Of a stretch of DNA of 64,000 bases, positions 9,376-18,833 are shown one piece after another (positions within the stretch are counted from its first letter, which is position 1; each line of letters opens with the position of its first letter). Position numbers and translations under genes: made by a program. This stretch comes from Pseudomonas fragi (GTDB taxonomy: Bacteria > Pseudomonadota > Gammaproteobacteria > Pseudomonadales > Pseudomonadaceae): assembly GCF_025426255.1 (NCBI RefSeq), contig NZ_CP104861.1:1984001-2048000 (forward strand). Reading direction: 5' to 3'. Below the pieces are notes generated by a model. The model did not search any database, was not told the origin of the DNA, and worked only from the letters and a program-made list of their open reading frames with translations.

Positions 9376-9906
9376 TTATTGGCCCAGCCGCAAGCTGGCG
9401 CGAATACCTTTCACCTCTGGCTCGTTGGCCTTGTAACCGTCTGCGGGGCCCGCGTAGGAAAGCGCGTAAGCGCTGTTGCCCTGAGTGGCGGCTACCAGTG
9501 TCTGAGTGATGACGTGGTTACCGTTCTGAGTGATCTTGCAGGTGGTTTCCAGCGCATCCAGGCCGCCCAGCGTGCTGCTGCGGATTTTGCTGCATGCACT
9601 CTGGTATCCGCCTTTGGCGAAGTTCTGTTGCAGGGTTTTGCGCATCTGCAACAAAACCGCCTCCATATTGACCTTGTGTTCAGGTGCCAGGGTCGACTGG
9701 GTCAGCTCCATGACCATCTGCGGATCGCCATTGGCGTCGTTCTTCACTGCTCGCTGGCGCACGCTGGTGTCGTCAGTCGCAGGCGGTACGGCTTGCACTT
9801 CCCAGTCTGCGGGCCAGGTAATCATCAGCCCTTCGGCGTTGGCCACGGGCAGCGCAGCGAGCAGGCATAAGCCGATAAAAACAGGTAAACGGCGAGCAAA
9901 GTGCAT
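9376..9906 (-). CDS. secreted hypothetical protein, DUF4946-like
   Basis: This 176-residue protein has a clear signal peptide (about 1-24, cut after ANA). The mature part contains a WPADWEV motif and two cysteines (near SACSK and TTCK) that could form a disulfide. It looks like the Pseudomonas family DUF4946 as I recall it, but that assignment was not searched. No function is known. It is transcribed toward the DUF411 gene with a 98-base gap and may share its message. Confidence 0.65.
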   Translation of the reverse strand: MHFARRLPVFIGLCLLAALPVANAEGLMITWPADWEVQAVPPATDDTSVRQRAVKNDANGDPQMVMELTQSTLAPEHKVNMEAVLLQMRKTLQQNFAKGGYQSACSKIRSSTLGGLDALETTCKITQNGNHVITQTLVAATQGNSAYALSYAGPADGYKANEPEVKGIRASLRLGQ

Positions 9907-10133
9907 GGATATCGGGCCTTTTGGGCAAGTTTTGACAGTAATAGTGTATCAACAGGTGTCGAGGTATTGCTTTGCAGCGTGACATCATTTTCGACCATTG
10001 CTCAGCTAAACCTTTGCTTCTTATGTCTAATCCCGGACAATCGCGCCCCTCTTATGGCTGGGGCGATGTCAGCAAGGTGTTTCTTGTCCGCCCCGGCTGC
10101 GTGGTAACGACCGGCTAGCGGAGATTCGACCGG

Positions 10134-11411
10134 ATGAATGACCAGGCTAACAGCGTTGACGAACGCTTCGACGAGACCCCAGCGACCCTGAGTCGCTGGA
10201 ACCGTCATGACACCACCTGGATGCTGGGCCTGTTTGGCACAGCGATTGGCGCAGGTACTTTGTTTTTGCCAATCAACGCTGGGCTTGGCGGCTTTTGGCC
10301 GTTATTGATTCTGGCGCTGCTGGCGTTCCCGATGACCTTTTACGCCCACCGTGGCTTGACCCGATTCGTTCTCTCCGGTCGCGAAGGCTCAGATATCACT
10401 GACGTGGTAGAAGAACATTTCGGCCTGCGCGCCGGTGCAGTGATTACACTGCTGTATTTCCTGGCCATTTTCCCGATTTTGCTGATTTACAGCGTAGCGC
10501 TGACCAACACCGTCGGCAGTTTTATGCTTAATCAATTGCATATCACGCCACCACCACGGGCCATCCTGTCGCTGGTGCTGATTCTGGGCTTGCTGATCGT
10601 TGTGCGCTGCGGCGAACAAGTGATCGTGAAGGCCATGAGCATGATGGTCTACCCGTTTATCGTTGCATTGCTGTTTTTGGCGGTGTTTCTGATCCCGCAC
10701 TGGAATGGCGGCATTCTGAGTACCGCAAGCACGCTGCCGGAGCCTTCGGCTTTATTGCACACCTTGTGGTTGGCGATTCCGGTGATGGTGTTCTCCTTTA
10801 ACCATTCACCGATCATCTCGGCTTTCGCCGTGGATCAAAAGCGCCGTTACGGTTCGAACGCCGACGAGCGCAGCTCGCAGATCCTGTCCCGCGCCCACCT
10901 GCTGATGGTGGTGATGGTGCTGTTCTTTGTCTTCAGCTGTGTGCTCACGCTGTCGCCTGAACAACTGGCCGAAGCCAAGGCCCAGAACCTGTCGATCCTG
11001 TCCTACCTGGCCAACCACTTCAGCAACCCGACCATTGCATTTGCCGCTCCGCTGATTGCGTTCGTGGCCATTGCCAAGTCATTCCTGGGCCACTACATCG
11101 GCGCCAGCGAAGGCCTTAAAGGTCTGGTACTGAAAACCGGCAAGCGCCCAGGCGCGAAAAACCTCGACCGCATGACCGCTGCTTTCATGCTGGTGGTGTG
11201 CTGGGCCGTGGCAACGCTTAACCCAAGCATCCTGGGCATGATCGAAACCATGGGCGGGCCGGTGATTGCTGCCATTCTGTTCCTGATGCCGATGTACGCG
11301 ATCCGCCGGGTGCCCGCCATGCGTCAGTATTCGGGGCAGATCTCCAACGTGTTTGTAACTGTTGTGGGCCTGATCGCGATTTCGTCGCTGGTGTACTCGC
11401 TGATCCCTTGA
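10134..11411 (+). CDS. HAAAP-family amino acid permease (serine/threonine type)
   Basis: This 425-residue inner-membrane protein has about eleven hydrophobic segments. It starts with a short charged tail, then GLFGTAIGAGTLFLPINAG, the glycine-rich first helix typical of the hydroxy/aromatic amino acid permease (SdaC/TdcC/TyrP) family. Length and NHSPIISAF in the middle fit SdaC-like serine/H+ symporters. The ATG at 10134 has CGGAG upstream. No serine deaminase gene is adjacent, so the substrate is an inference from the family. Confidence 0.85.
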   Translation: MNDQANSVDERFDETPATLSRWNRHDTTWMLGLFGTAIGAGTLFLPINAGLGGFWPLLILALLAFPMTFYAHRGLTRFVLSGREGSDITDVVEEHFGLRAGAVITLLYFLAIFPILLIYSVALTNTVGSFMLNQLHITPPPRAILSLVLILGLLIVVRCGEQVIVKAMSMMVYPFIVALLFLAVFLIPHWNGGILSTASTLPEPSALLHTLWLAIPVMVFSFNHSPIISAFAVDQKRRYGSNADERSSQILSRAHLLMVVMVLFFVFSCVLTLSPEQLAEAKAQNLSILSYLANHFSNPTIAFAAPLIAFVAIAKSFLGHYIGASEGLKGLVLKTGKRPGAKNLDRMTAAFMLVVCWAVATLNPSILGMIETMGGPVIAAILFLMPMYAIRRVPAMRQYSGQISNVFVTVVGLIAISSLVYSLIP

Positions 11412-11560
11412 TGCTTGCCCCGGTCGCCGCCGTTCTGCGCGGCGACACTTCGGTGATTGTCCAGCTCAAGCCGCCCAAGGCTTGAGTCTGGCCAGTGCTG
11501 CGAATATGATTGCGACCCATTCCTATTCGCAGTGTGCTGCCAGCACGTCCGAGGGTTCCC

Positions 11561-11738
11561 GTGTCGCCATCCCCGTCGAACTTACCCTAGCTGCGATCAC
11601 CACGGTTGGCTGTTGAACTGGCTGCGGCGGAGCTTGCGCGATACCGACAGTGCTGCTGATGTGCTGTTCACTGAGCAACAGCGATTGATGGTGTTGCGGA
11701 TGGGCGAAATTATTACTACGGCGCTCCACGCATTCTGA
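11561..11738 (+). pseudogene. remnant of a FecI-like ECF sigma factor gene
   Basis: A short reading includes HHGWLLNWLRRSLRDTDSAAD, which matches the start of region 2 in FecI-type sigma factors (YxxHHGWLxxWLRRRLG..AADLAQD). The likely start, GTGTCGCCATCC at 11561, is in another frame that soon hits TAG at about 11588. After the SAAD segment the rest of sigma region 2 and all of region 4 are missing. I read it as the eroded 5' end of an iron-regulated sigma gene fused to unrelated sequence. No FecR or TonB receptor gene is next to it. The call rests on about 20 residues. Confidence 0.5.
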
Positions 11739-11773
11739 TGCTGGGGATGAAGTACCGTTTCTGAAGAGGCTTT

Positions 11774-11820
11774 CTGGGAGCGTGCTTGCTCTCGATCAAT
11801 CGCGAGCAAGCACGCTACAG
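11774..11820. repeat. compact REP hairpin
   Basis: Arms 11774-11795 (CTGGGAGCGTGCTTGCTC..) and 11800-11820 (CGCGAGCAAGCACGCTACAG) face each other around a short loop. It is a variant of the GTGGGAGCGAGC family. It abuts the end of the transaldolase gene and may serve as its terminator. Confidence 0.85.
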
Positions 11821-11828
11821 GTTGTGGG

Positions 11829-12752
11829 TTATTTACCCGACAACAACGCCTCTAGTTTTTCCTGGTCACGGGCGAACTGGCGAATGCCCTCGGCCAGTTT
11901 CTCAGTGGCCATTGCATCTTCGTTGGAGGCCCAGCGGAATTGCGCTTCGTTCAGGTTCAGACGTGGTTCGCCCGCGTGGCCTGGAGCCAGTTTGCGCTCC
12001 AGTTTACCGTCGTCCAGAGCCAGTTTTTCCAGCAAGTCCGGGCTGATGGTCAGGCGGTCGCAGCCAGCCAGTTGCTCGATCTGGTTGAGGTTGCGGAAGC
12101 TGGCGCCCATTACCACGGTGTTGTAGGCATTGGCCTTGTAGTAGTTGTAGATACGGGTCACGGACTGCACGCCCGGATCATCGGAACCGGTGTAGTCGGT
12201 GCCGGTGGACTTCTTGTACCAGTCGTAAATCCGACCTACGAACGGCGAGATCAAAAATACCCCGGCATCGGCACAAGCAGCGGCCTGGGCGAACGAGAAC
12301 AGCAGGGTCAGGTTGGTTTGAATACCGTCCTTTTCCAGTTTCTCGGCAGCGCGGATGCCTTCCCAGGTCGAGGCGAGCTTGATCAGGACGCGGTCGCGGC
12401 CTACACCAGCCTTGTCGTAAAGCTCGATCAACTGGTTGGCTTTGTTCAGCAGGGCCGGCTCGTTAAACGATAGACGGGCGTCGACTTCAGTCGAAATGCG
12501 CCCCGGTATCACTTTCAAGATACCGCTACCTACCGATACCGCGAAATGATCGCAGGCCAGGCCCACATTGCCCTTGGCGTGGCTGATGGCGTTTTGCAGC
12601 AGCTCGGCATAACCGGGCATCGCTGCAGCCTTGAGCAGCAGCGACGGATTGGTGGTTGCATCCACAGGTTTGAGACGGGTAATCGCGTCGAGGTCGCCGG
12701 TGTCTGCGACCACGGTGGTGAACTGCTTGAGTTGTTCCAGCTTGGAAGTCAT
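11829..12752 (-). CDS. tal: transaldolase
   Basis: Transaldolase moves a dihydroxyacetone unit from sedoheptulose-7-phosphate to glyceraldehyde-3-phosphate in the non-oxidative pentose phosphate pathway. The protein has 307 residues, normal for the TalB class. The Schiff-base lysine is in [10 protein letters not shown] (Lys125), with [12 protein letters not shown] near residue 31 and the conserved phosphate-binding region around GASFRN near residue 227. It is monocistronic, followed by a REP hairpin. Confidence 0.96.
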   Translation of the reverse strand: MTSKLEQLKQFTTVVADTGDLDAITRLKPVDATTNPSLLLKAAAMPGYAELLQNAISHAKGNVGLACDHFAVSVGSGILKVIPGRISTEVDARLSFNEPALLNKANQLIELYDKAGVGRDRVLIKLASTWEGIRAAEKLEKDGIQTNLTLLFSFAQAAACADAGVFLISPFVGRIYDWYKKSTGTDYTGSDDPGVQSVTRIYNYYKANAYNTVVMGASFRNLNQIEQLAGCDRLTISPDLLEKLALDDGKLERKLAPGHAGEPRLNLNEAQFRWASNEDAMATEKLAEGIRQFARDQEKLEALLSGK

Positions 12753-12899
12753 GAGCGTCTCTGTCGAAAAGGTATTAATGGCAGTACAGATTGATTGCGT
12801 CGTCGATCAATAGTTCGTTGAACGAAGAATGCCGTTGAATACCTTCTCGATGCAACCAATGGAACAGATTTAATCTGTCGTAGTGCCATTACCTGGATT

Positions 12900-13130
12900 T
12901 CAGAGTTCCAGCTTGCCCCATCCTGGCTTGCGCGGCTCTGGTTCGCTGATCTGCACAGCATTGACGGTTTTGCCGGTGGCCAGCTCAACCCGGCGCGCCA
13001 CTTCCGGGTCGTCGGCAAAGGGGATCAGGCTGGCCTCGTCGATATCCTTTGCGGTTTTATGCTTCAGGCACCAGCCGACCGCAAAGTAGAGGCTGATTAC
13101 GGCGGTACAGTTGAGGACTATTTCGAGCAT
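12900..13130 (-). CDS. CcoQ-like small cbb3 oxidase-associated protein
   Basis: This 76-residue protein has one N-terminal membrane helix (about 4-20) and a polar C-terminal tail of about 55 residues, longer than a standard CcoQ. AAGGAG lies well placed before the ATG at 13130. It directly follows the ccoN-type pseudogene on the same strand. This matches the orphan ccoN4-ccoQ4 pair of P. aeruginosa (PA4133-PA4134), where the small gene lacks ccoO/ccoP neighbours. The reading frame is intact although its partner is broken. Confidence 0.7.
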   Translation of the reverse strand: MLEIVLNCTAVISLYFAVGWCLKHKTAKDIDEASLIPFADDPEVARRVELATGKTVNAVQISEPEPRKPGWGKLEL

Positions 13131-13184
13131 GGCAAGGCTCCTTGCTGAGTGCAGCGCACGCCTGCGGCATGCGCTGCAACGGGG

Positions 13185-14609
<1,425 letters not shown>

Positions 14610-14946
14610 GCTCAAGTCTTCCACGGTTCAAAGTCCTGCCAGGCCTCGTGGTCTGGCGTAGGGTGAACTTTAGGAACCTTGAGCAAAACAAAACAGATTC
14701 AGAAAATCATAATTAATACGGATCAGATTTTATCTCAGGTTTAATCGAAAATTTTCTTAACTGATCTGGTTTTAATTGGTTTTCAATAATTTAAAAGCAA
14801 CTGAGCTGTAAGGCTCGGGCCCATGTGTATTGCGTGCTCTATCACATTCAACGTCGGATAAAACCTGGTTCTGCGGCGATTCTCCAATGCTTGGCTATAC
14901 CTATATGGCGCGTTCTTACGGTTGCGTCCCCTACAGGAGTTACAGC
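14610..14946. other. AT-rich divergent promoter region
   Basis: This 337-base gap lies between the ccoN pseudogene (leftward) and the DUF3313 lipoprotein gene (rightward). Bases 14680-14800 are strongly AT-rich and should hold promoters. I looked for a TTGAT-N4-ATCAA Anr/Fnr box, expected for a cbb3 gene, and saw no good match. Confidence 0.5.
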
Positions 14947-15615
14947 ATGAAGCTTGGCTTAATGATCGGTACGTTGTGCATCGCCTCAATCGGGATGGTC
15001 GGTTGTGCGAGCAAGGTCCAGCAACCGGATGAGTACTCCGGCTTTTTAAAAGATTACAGCCGCCTTAAAGAAGGCAAGTCGCCGTCTGGTGCAGAAGTGA
15101 TGCGTTGGGTTGACCCTCAGCTCAAGATCAACCAATACACCAGCGTTTACATCGAGCCGACCCAGCTGTACCCGGCACCCAAGCCTACGGAGAAAATCCC
15201 GCAGAGCACTTTGAATGGCATCACCAGCTACTATGATCAGGCGCTGAAACGTGAAATGAGCAAATCACTACCGCTGGCCAGTGGCCCAGGCCCAGGGGTG
15301 ATTGTGGTGCGGGCAGCCATCACTGCGGTCAGCAGCGAGACCGAGAGCCTGGCACCTTATGAGTACATTCCGGTAGCGCTGGTTGCGGCGGCTGTGAGCA
15401 CGGCGTCGGGGATCCGTGATCAGGAAACCCAGTTGGCCACTGAGGCCGTGTTTATCGACGGGCAAAGTCAGGATGTGGTTGCCCAAGTGGTTCGCAAAGG
15501 CATCGGCAAGCCGTTGAGTAACGACAGCCAGGTGATGAGGGCCGATGACGTGAAAAAGGTCATCGATAGCTGGGCATCGGACATGCATCAGTCGTATTTG
15601 AAGCTGAAAAAGTAA
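14947..15615 (+). CDS. DUF3313 family lipoprotein
   Basis: This 222-residue protein has a lipoprotein signal (hydrophobic 3-17, lipobox MVGC with Cys at about 19), so it should be lipid-anchored, probably in the outer membrane. The mature part begins ASKVQQPDEYSGFLKDYSRL, a pattern typical of DUF3313. It contains paired hydrophobic alanine-rich stretches around VALVAAAVSTASG. The ATG at 14947 is preceded by AGGAG, which decides against longer readings. The function is unknown. Confidence 0.82.
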   Translation: MKLGLMIGTLCIASIGMVGCASKVQQPDEYSGFLKDYSRLKEGKSPSGAEVMRWVDPQLKINQYTSVYIEPTQLYPAPKPTEKIPQSTLNGITSYYDQALKREMSKSLPLASGPGPGVIVVRAAITAVSSETESLAPYEYIPVALVAAAVSTASGIRDQETQLATEAVFIDGQSQDVVAQVVRKGIGKPLSNDSQVMRADDVKKVIDSWASDMHQSYLKLKK

Positions 15616-15630
15616 CCGCGCGGTACTTGT

Positions 15631-15652
15631 GGGAGCGAGCCTGCTCGCTCCC
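15631..15652. repeat. single REP palindrome between convergent genes
   Basis: A perfect palindrome GGGAGCGAGCC..GCTCGCTCCC sits 15 bases after the DUF3313 stop and 16 bases before the end of the convergent beta-barrel gene. It belongs to the same family as the longer REPINs, and its location suggests a two-way transcript end. Confidence 0.8.
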
Positions 15653-15668
15653 GTTGCTGCGCCTGCAA

Positions 15669-16460
15669 CTATTTACCGAAAGTGACGTTGATCCCGGCAA
15701 ACAGCGTGAACTGGGGCAGGTCGTCACCCTTGCGCTCCACAGTCCATTGCGGTTCAACGAAGGCGTTGAGAATGTTGCTTCCGGCTTTCCAGGCTTTGCC
15801 CACGCCCAAGCCGATGGGGATGTAGTGCGTGTTGCTTTTCAGGTCGTAGGTCCAGGTGCCTGTGGAGCGCAAGTACCAGCCCTTGGGCAGGTTGTGGATG
15901 ATAAATGGCTGAAAGGTGGCGCTTTCAACATGCTGGCGGTCGCTGTCACCGGCGAACGAGCTTTGGTACTGCACCAACGCACCCAGCAGGCCGCGTGGTG
16001 AGGCGTCGATGGCAATAGCGGCCAGGCCGGCTTGCCACTTGCCGGTGCCCAGTTCGTCATGTTCGGCGGTTGGCGCGGTGATTTGCGGGCCGATGCCAAG
16101 CTGCACACCTTCGGTTTTGAGCAGGAATATATCGAACAGGTTGAGGTCGCCAATCCCGGTGCTGTAGCCGCTGTGGGGATTGGGCCGGGTACTGATCGGC
16201 AGCGTGACGCGCAGCAGTTGTGGTACGCCGATAAAGTCATTGGGCGCCACGGGCAGGGCGCCTCGCAACAGGGCGTCATTGGTGTGGATATTGCTGTCGT
16301 AGACCTGCGGCGTGTAATAGTCCTGAAGATTGATTCCCGGAGCGAGGCTCAGCGGGTTGTTGCTTTTGTTGGCGGTCTCGGCGTTATCGGCCAGTGCGTC
16401 AGCAGCAGGGCACAGAACAAGTGACAGCAACAATCCTGAGGCGAGGCGTGTGATGGGCAT
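15669..16460 (-). CDS. outer-membrane beta-barrel protein, phenol-degradation MetA-like family
   Basis: This 263-residue protein has a signal peptide (about 1-24, ending ADALADN). Alternating hydrophobic strands follow and the chain ends in an aromatic-containing strand (FTLFAGINVTFGK), as in outer-membrane barrels. Segments such as TGIGDLNLFDIF and FAGINVTFGK fit the family annotated as MetA-pathway-of-phenol-degradation/transporter. No aromatic catabolic genes are adjacent, so the cargo is unknown. The ATG at 16460 follows AAGGAACAGGA. Confidence 0.65.
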   Translation of the reverse strand: MPITRLASGLLLSLVLCPAADALADNAETANKSNNPLSLAPGINLQDYYTPQVYDSNIHTNDALLRGALPVAPNDFIGVPQLLRVTLPISTRPNPHSGYSTGIGDLNLFDIFLLKTEGVQLGIGPQITAPTAEHDELGTGKWQAGLAAIAIDASPRGLLGALVQYQSSFAGDSDRQHVESATFQPFIIHNLPKGWYLRSTGTWTYDLKSNTHYIPIGLGVGKAWKAGSNILNAFVEPQWTVERKGDDLPQFTLFAGINVTFGK

Positions 16461-16716
16461 GGCAGTCCTGTTCCTTGGATACTGACCGTTAACGCTAGCA
16501 GTTGGCCTGTACACTGCGGGTATTTATGGCCGTTTTGAGTGCGGCTACACAGAAAGTTGCAGCCTGTATCGTTATGGCATGCAGTGGCGGCGGCTTTGTA
16601 GGAGCAATCTTTTTGTAATGGTAAACATGAGATTTTATGTTCAGCCCATAGGTCAGCCTGCCTGATTCATGTTTAACTTCGGCCTCTTCAACAACCTGTC
16701 AAAAAGGACATCGTTC

Positions 16717-17217
16717 ATGGCTCAAGTGACGCTTAAAGGCAACCCTGTTCAAGTCAACGGCGAACTGCCTGCAGTAGGTTCCAAGGCGCCGGCGTTTTCG
16801 CTGGTTGCAGGTAATTTGTCCGATGTAACACTGGCGAGCTTTGCCGGTAAGCGTAAAGTGCTGAACATCTTCCCAAGCGTTGATACCCCGACTTGCGCGA
16901 CCTCCGTGCGCACGTTCAACGCTCAGGCCAACGAACTGGCCAACACCGTTGTGCTGTGCATCTCGGCTGACCTGCCATTCGCCCAAGCACGCTTCTGCGG
17001 CGCTGAAGGTCTGGAAAACGTACAAAACCTGTCGACCCTGCGCGGCCGTGAGTTCATCGAGAACTACGGCGTGGCAATCGCAGATGGCCCGCTGGCTGGC
17101 CTGACTGCTCGCGCTGTCGTAGTACTGGACGAAAACGACAACGTGCTGCACAGCGAACTGGTTAAAGAAATCGCTGAAGAGCCAAACTACGAAGCAGCGC
17201 TGGCTGTTTTGAAGTAA
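16717..17217 (+). CDS. tpx: thiol peroxidase
   Basis: Tpx reduces hydrogen peroxide and organic peroxides using thioredoxin. The 166-residue protein has the peroxidatic Cys60 in [15 protein letters not shown] and the resolving Cys94 in ARFCGAEGL, matching the atypical two-Cys layout of E. coli Tpx. AAGGA lies before the ATG at 16717; an in-frame ATG at 16669 would add 16 untypical residues. A strong intrinsic terminator follows, so the gene is monocistronic. Confidence 0.96.
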   Translation: MAQVTLKGNPVQVNGELPAVGSKAPAFSLVAGNLSDVTLASFAGKRKVLNIFPSVDTPTCATSVRTFNAQANELANTVVLCISADLPFAQARFCGAEGLENVQNLSTLRGREFIENYGVAIADGPLAGLTARAVVVLDENDNVLHSELVKEIAEEPNYEAALAVLK

Positions 17218-17238
17218 GTCGTACCGCAAGACCAAAAG

Positions 17239-17272
17239 CGGCCTGGCACCCAAAGTGTCAGGCCGTTTTTTT
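17239..17272 (+). terminator. intrinsic terminator of tpx
   Basis: The stem CGGCCTGGCAC (17239-17249) pairs with GTGTCAGGCCG (17255-17265) with one mismatch across a five-base loop and is followed by seven T residues. It begins 21 bases after the tpx stop codon. Confidence 0.92.
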
Positions 17273-17300
17273 GCGTTCTACTTTGTATTGATTGCAAAAC

Positions 17301-17399
17301 TGTGGGAGCGAGCCTGCTCGCGAAGGTGGTTAACAAAGGCGAATGTTGCCGGAATTATGGCGGGGCTCTTGATATTTTCGCGAGCAGGCTCGCTCCACA
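17301..17399. repeat. REPIN-type inverted repeat pair
   Basis: Arms 17301-17324 (TGTGGGAGCGAGCCTGCTCG..) and 17377-17399 (..CGAGCAGGCTCGCTCCACA) face each other with about 52 bases between. It lies between tpx and muxA. Confidence 0.9.
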
Positions 17400-17525
17400 A
17401 TATGGACTCAGGTAATACCAAAAGGGGCTACAGAGGCTCTATAACGTAAATACCCGGTAAAGAACCTTTTCATAACGGTCTGCACTGCTTATCGTTCGGC
17501 TTCCTGAAAATTATCGCTCGCGCTA

Positions 17526-18833
17526 ATGGTTGATCATTCCATGCAATCCTCTGTTTCCCACAAATCCCGTTTCTGGCTGTTTGGCCTGTTGGCCTTGCTG
17601 ATCGTCGTTGGTCTGTGCTGGTGGCTATGGCCGTCCGCCTCGAAAAAGGCCGCGACCGATCAGCCTGCCGGGCACACCGGTCGCTCGGGGATGATGCGTC
17701 CCGGGTTTGGCGGTTCGACTCAGCCTGTGCCGGTTCGAGTGTCGCAAGTGACGCAGGGTGATTTTCCGGTGTACTTCAAGGCGCTGGGGACTGTGACGGC
17801 ACTCAACACCATCAACGTGCGCAGTCGTGTGGCAGGGGAGTTGGTCAAGATCAACTTCAAGGAAGGGCAAATGGTCAAAGCTGGCGAACTGCTGGCTGAA
17901 ATCGACCCGCGCAGCTATCAGAATGCGTTGCTGCAAGCCGAAGGCACGCTGCTGCAGAATCAGGCGCAACTGAAAAACGCTCAGGTCGATGTGCAGCGCT
18001 ATCGCGGCCTGTACGCCGAAGACAGTATTGCCAAGCAAACCCTCGACACCGCCGAAGCATTGGTCAGCCAATATCAGGGCACGGTCAAGACCAATCAGGC
18101 TGCGGTCAACGATGCCAAGCTGAATCTGGAATTCACCAAAATCCGCGCCCCTATCGCTGGTCGTGTGGGCTTGCGCCAACTGGATGTCGGTAACCTGGTG
18201 GCGGCCAATGACACTACAGCGCTGGTGGTGATCACCCAGACCGAGCCGATCGTGGTCAGTTTCACCTTGCCCGAGACCAACCTGGCGCTGGTACTTGAGC
18301 GCTATCGCAGCGGCGCCAAAATGCCGGTGCAGGCCTGGAACCGTGGTGACACCAAAGAGCTGGCGGTGGGCGTATTGAGCAGCATCGACAACCAGATCGA
18401 TATCACCACCGGCACCTTGAAGTTCAAGGCACTGTTCGAGAACCGCGATCAGGCGCTGTTCCCCAACCAGTTCGTCAATGTGCGCCTGTTGGCTGACACT
18501 CTGAAAAACGTGGTGCTGGCGCCGACGGCAGCCATTCAGTACGGCACCAACGGCTCGTTCGTGTACGCAATGGATGGCGACAACAAAGTCAAGATTCGCA
18601 CCGTCAAAGTGGGCGTCACCGATGGCGACGTAACGGTGATCGAAGATGGCCTGGCACCGGGTGATCGTGTGGTGCTCGAAGGCACTGATCGCTTGCGCGA
18701 TGGTGGCGCGGTGGAAGTGGTCAACGACAGCGTCGAAGTGCCTGCAACTGCAGCCGGGCAAGTGCTCGATGGCGGCTCTGACACCGATGCAGCCCCAGCC
18801 TCTGACAAAGCCAAGACCAAGGCCCGCGAATGA
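17526..18833 (+). CDS. muxA: MdtA/MuxA-type RND efflux periplasmic adaptor
   Basis: This membrane fusion protein joins inner-membrane RND pumps to an outer-membrane channel. The 435-residue protein has an N-terminal membrane anchor (about 13-34), then [19 protein letters not shown] (lipoyl half-motif), a coiled-coil hairpin (about 125-190), the second lipoyl half ending [18 protein letters not shown], a beta-barrel domain and an acidic, alanine-rich C-terminal tail. It overlaps muxB by four bases. The layout adaptor, two RND pumps, channel matches muxABC-opmB of P. aeruginosa and mdtABC of E. coli. No clear ribosome site precedes the ATG at 17526; the ATG at 17541 is an alternative. Confidence 0.93.
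   Translation: MVDHSMQSSVSHKSRFWLFGLLALLIVVGLCWWLWPSASKKAATDQPAGHTGRSGMMRPGFGGSTQPVPVRVSQVTQGDFPVYFKALGTVTALNTINVRSRVAGELVKINFKEGQMVKAGELLAEIDPRSYQNALLQAEGTLLQNQAQLKNAQVDVQRYRGLYAEDSIAKQTLDTAEALVSQYQGTVKTNQAAVNDAKLNLEFTKIRAPIAGRVGLRQLDVGNLVAANDTTALVVITQTEPIVVSFTLPETNLALVLERYRSGAKMPVQAWNRGDTKELAVGVLSSIDNQIDITTGTLKFKALFENRDQALFPNQFVNVRLLADTLKNVVLAPTAAIQYGTNGSFVYAMDGDNKVKIRTVKVGVTDGDVTVIEDGLAPGDRVVLEGTDRLRDGGAVEVVNDSVEVPATAAGQVLDGGSDTDAAPASDKAKTKARE

Noticed and set aside
11457..11738. Intact 93-codon gene reading through the sigma factor remnant
   Set aside because: Its first 37 codons have no sigma-like features and the frame mixes two original frames; better read as a pseudogene.
17875..18060. 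Small reading inside muxA on the minus strand
   Set aside because: Shadow of muxA without start signals or motifs.
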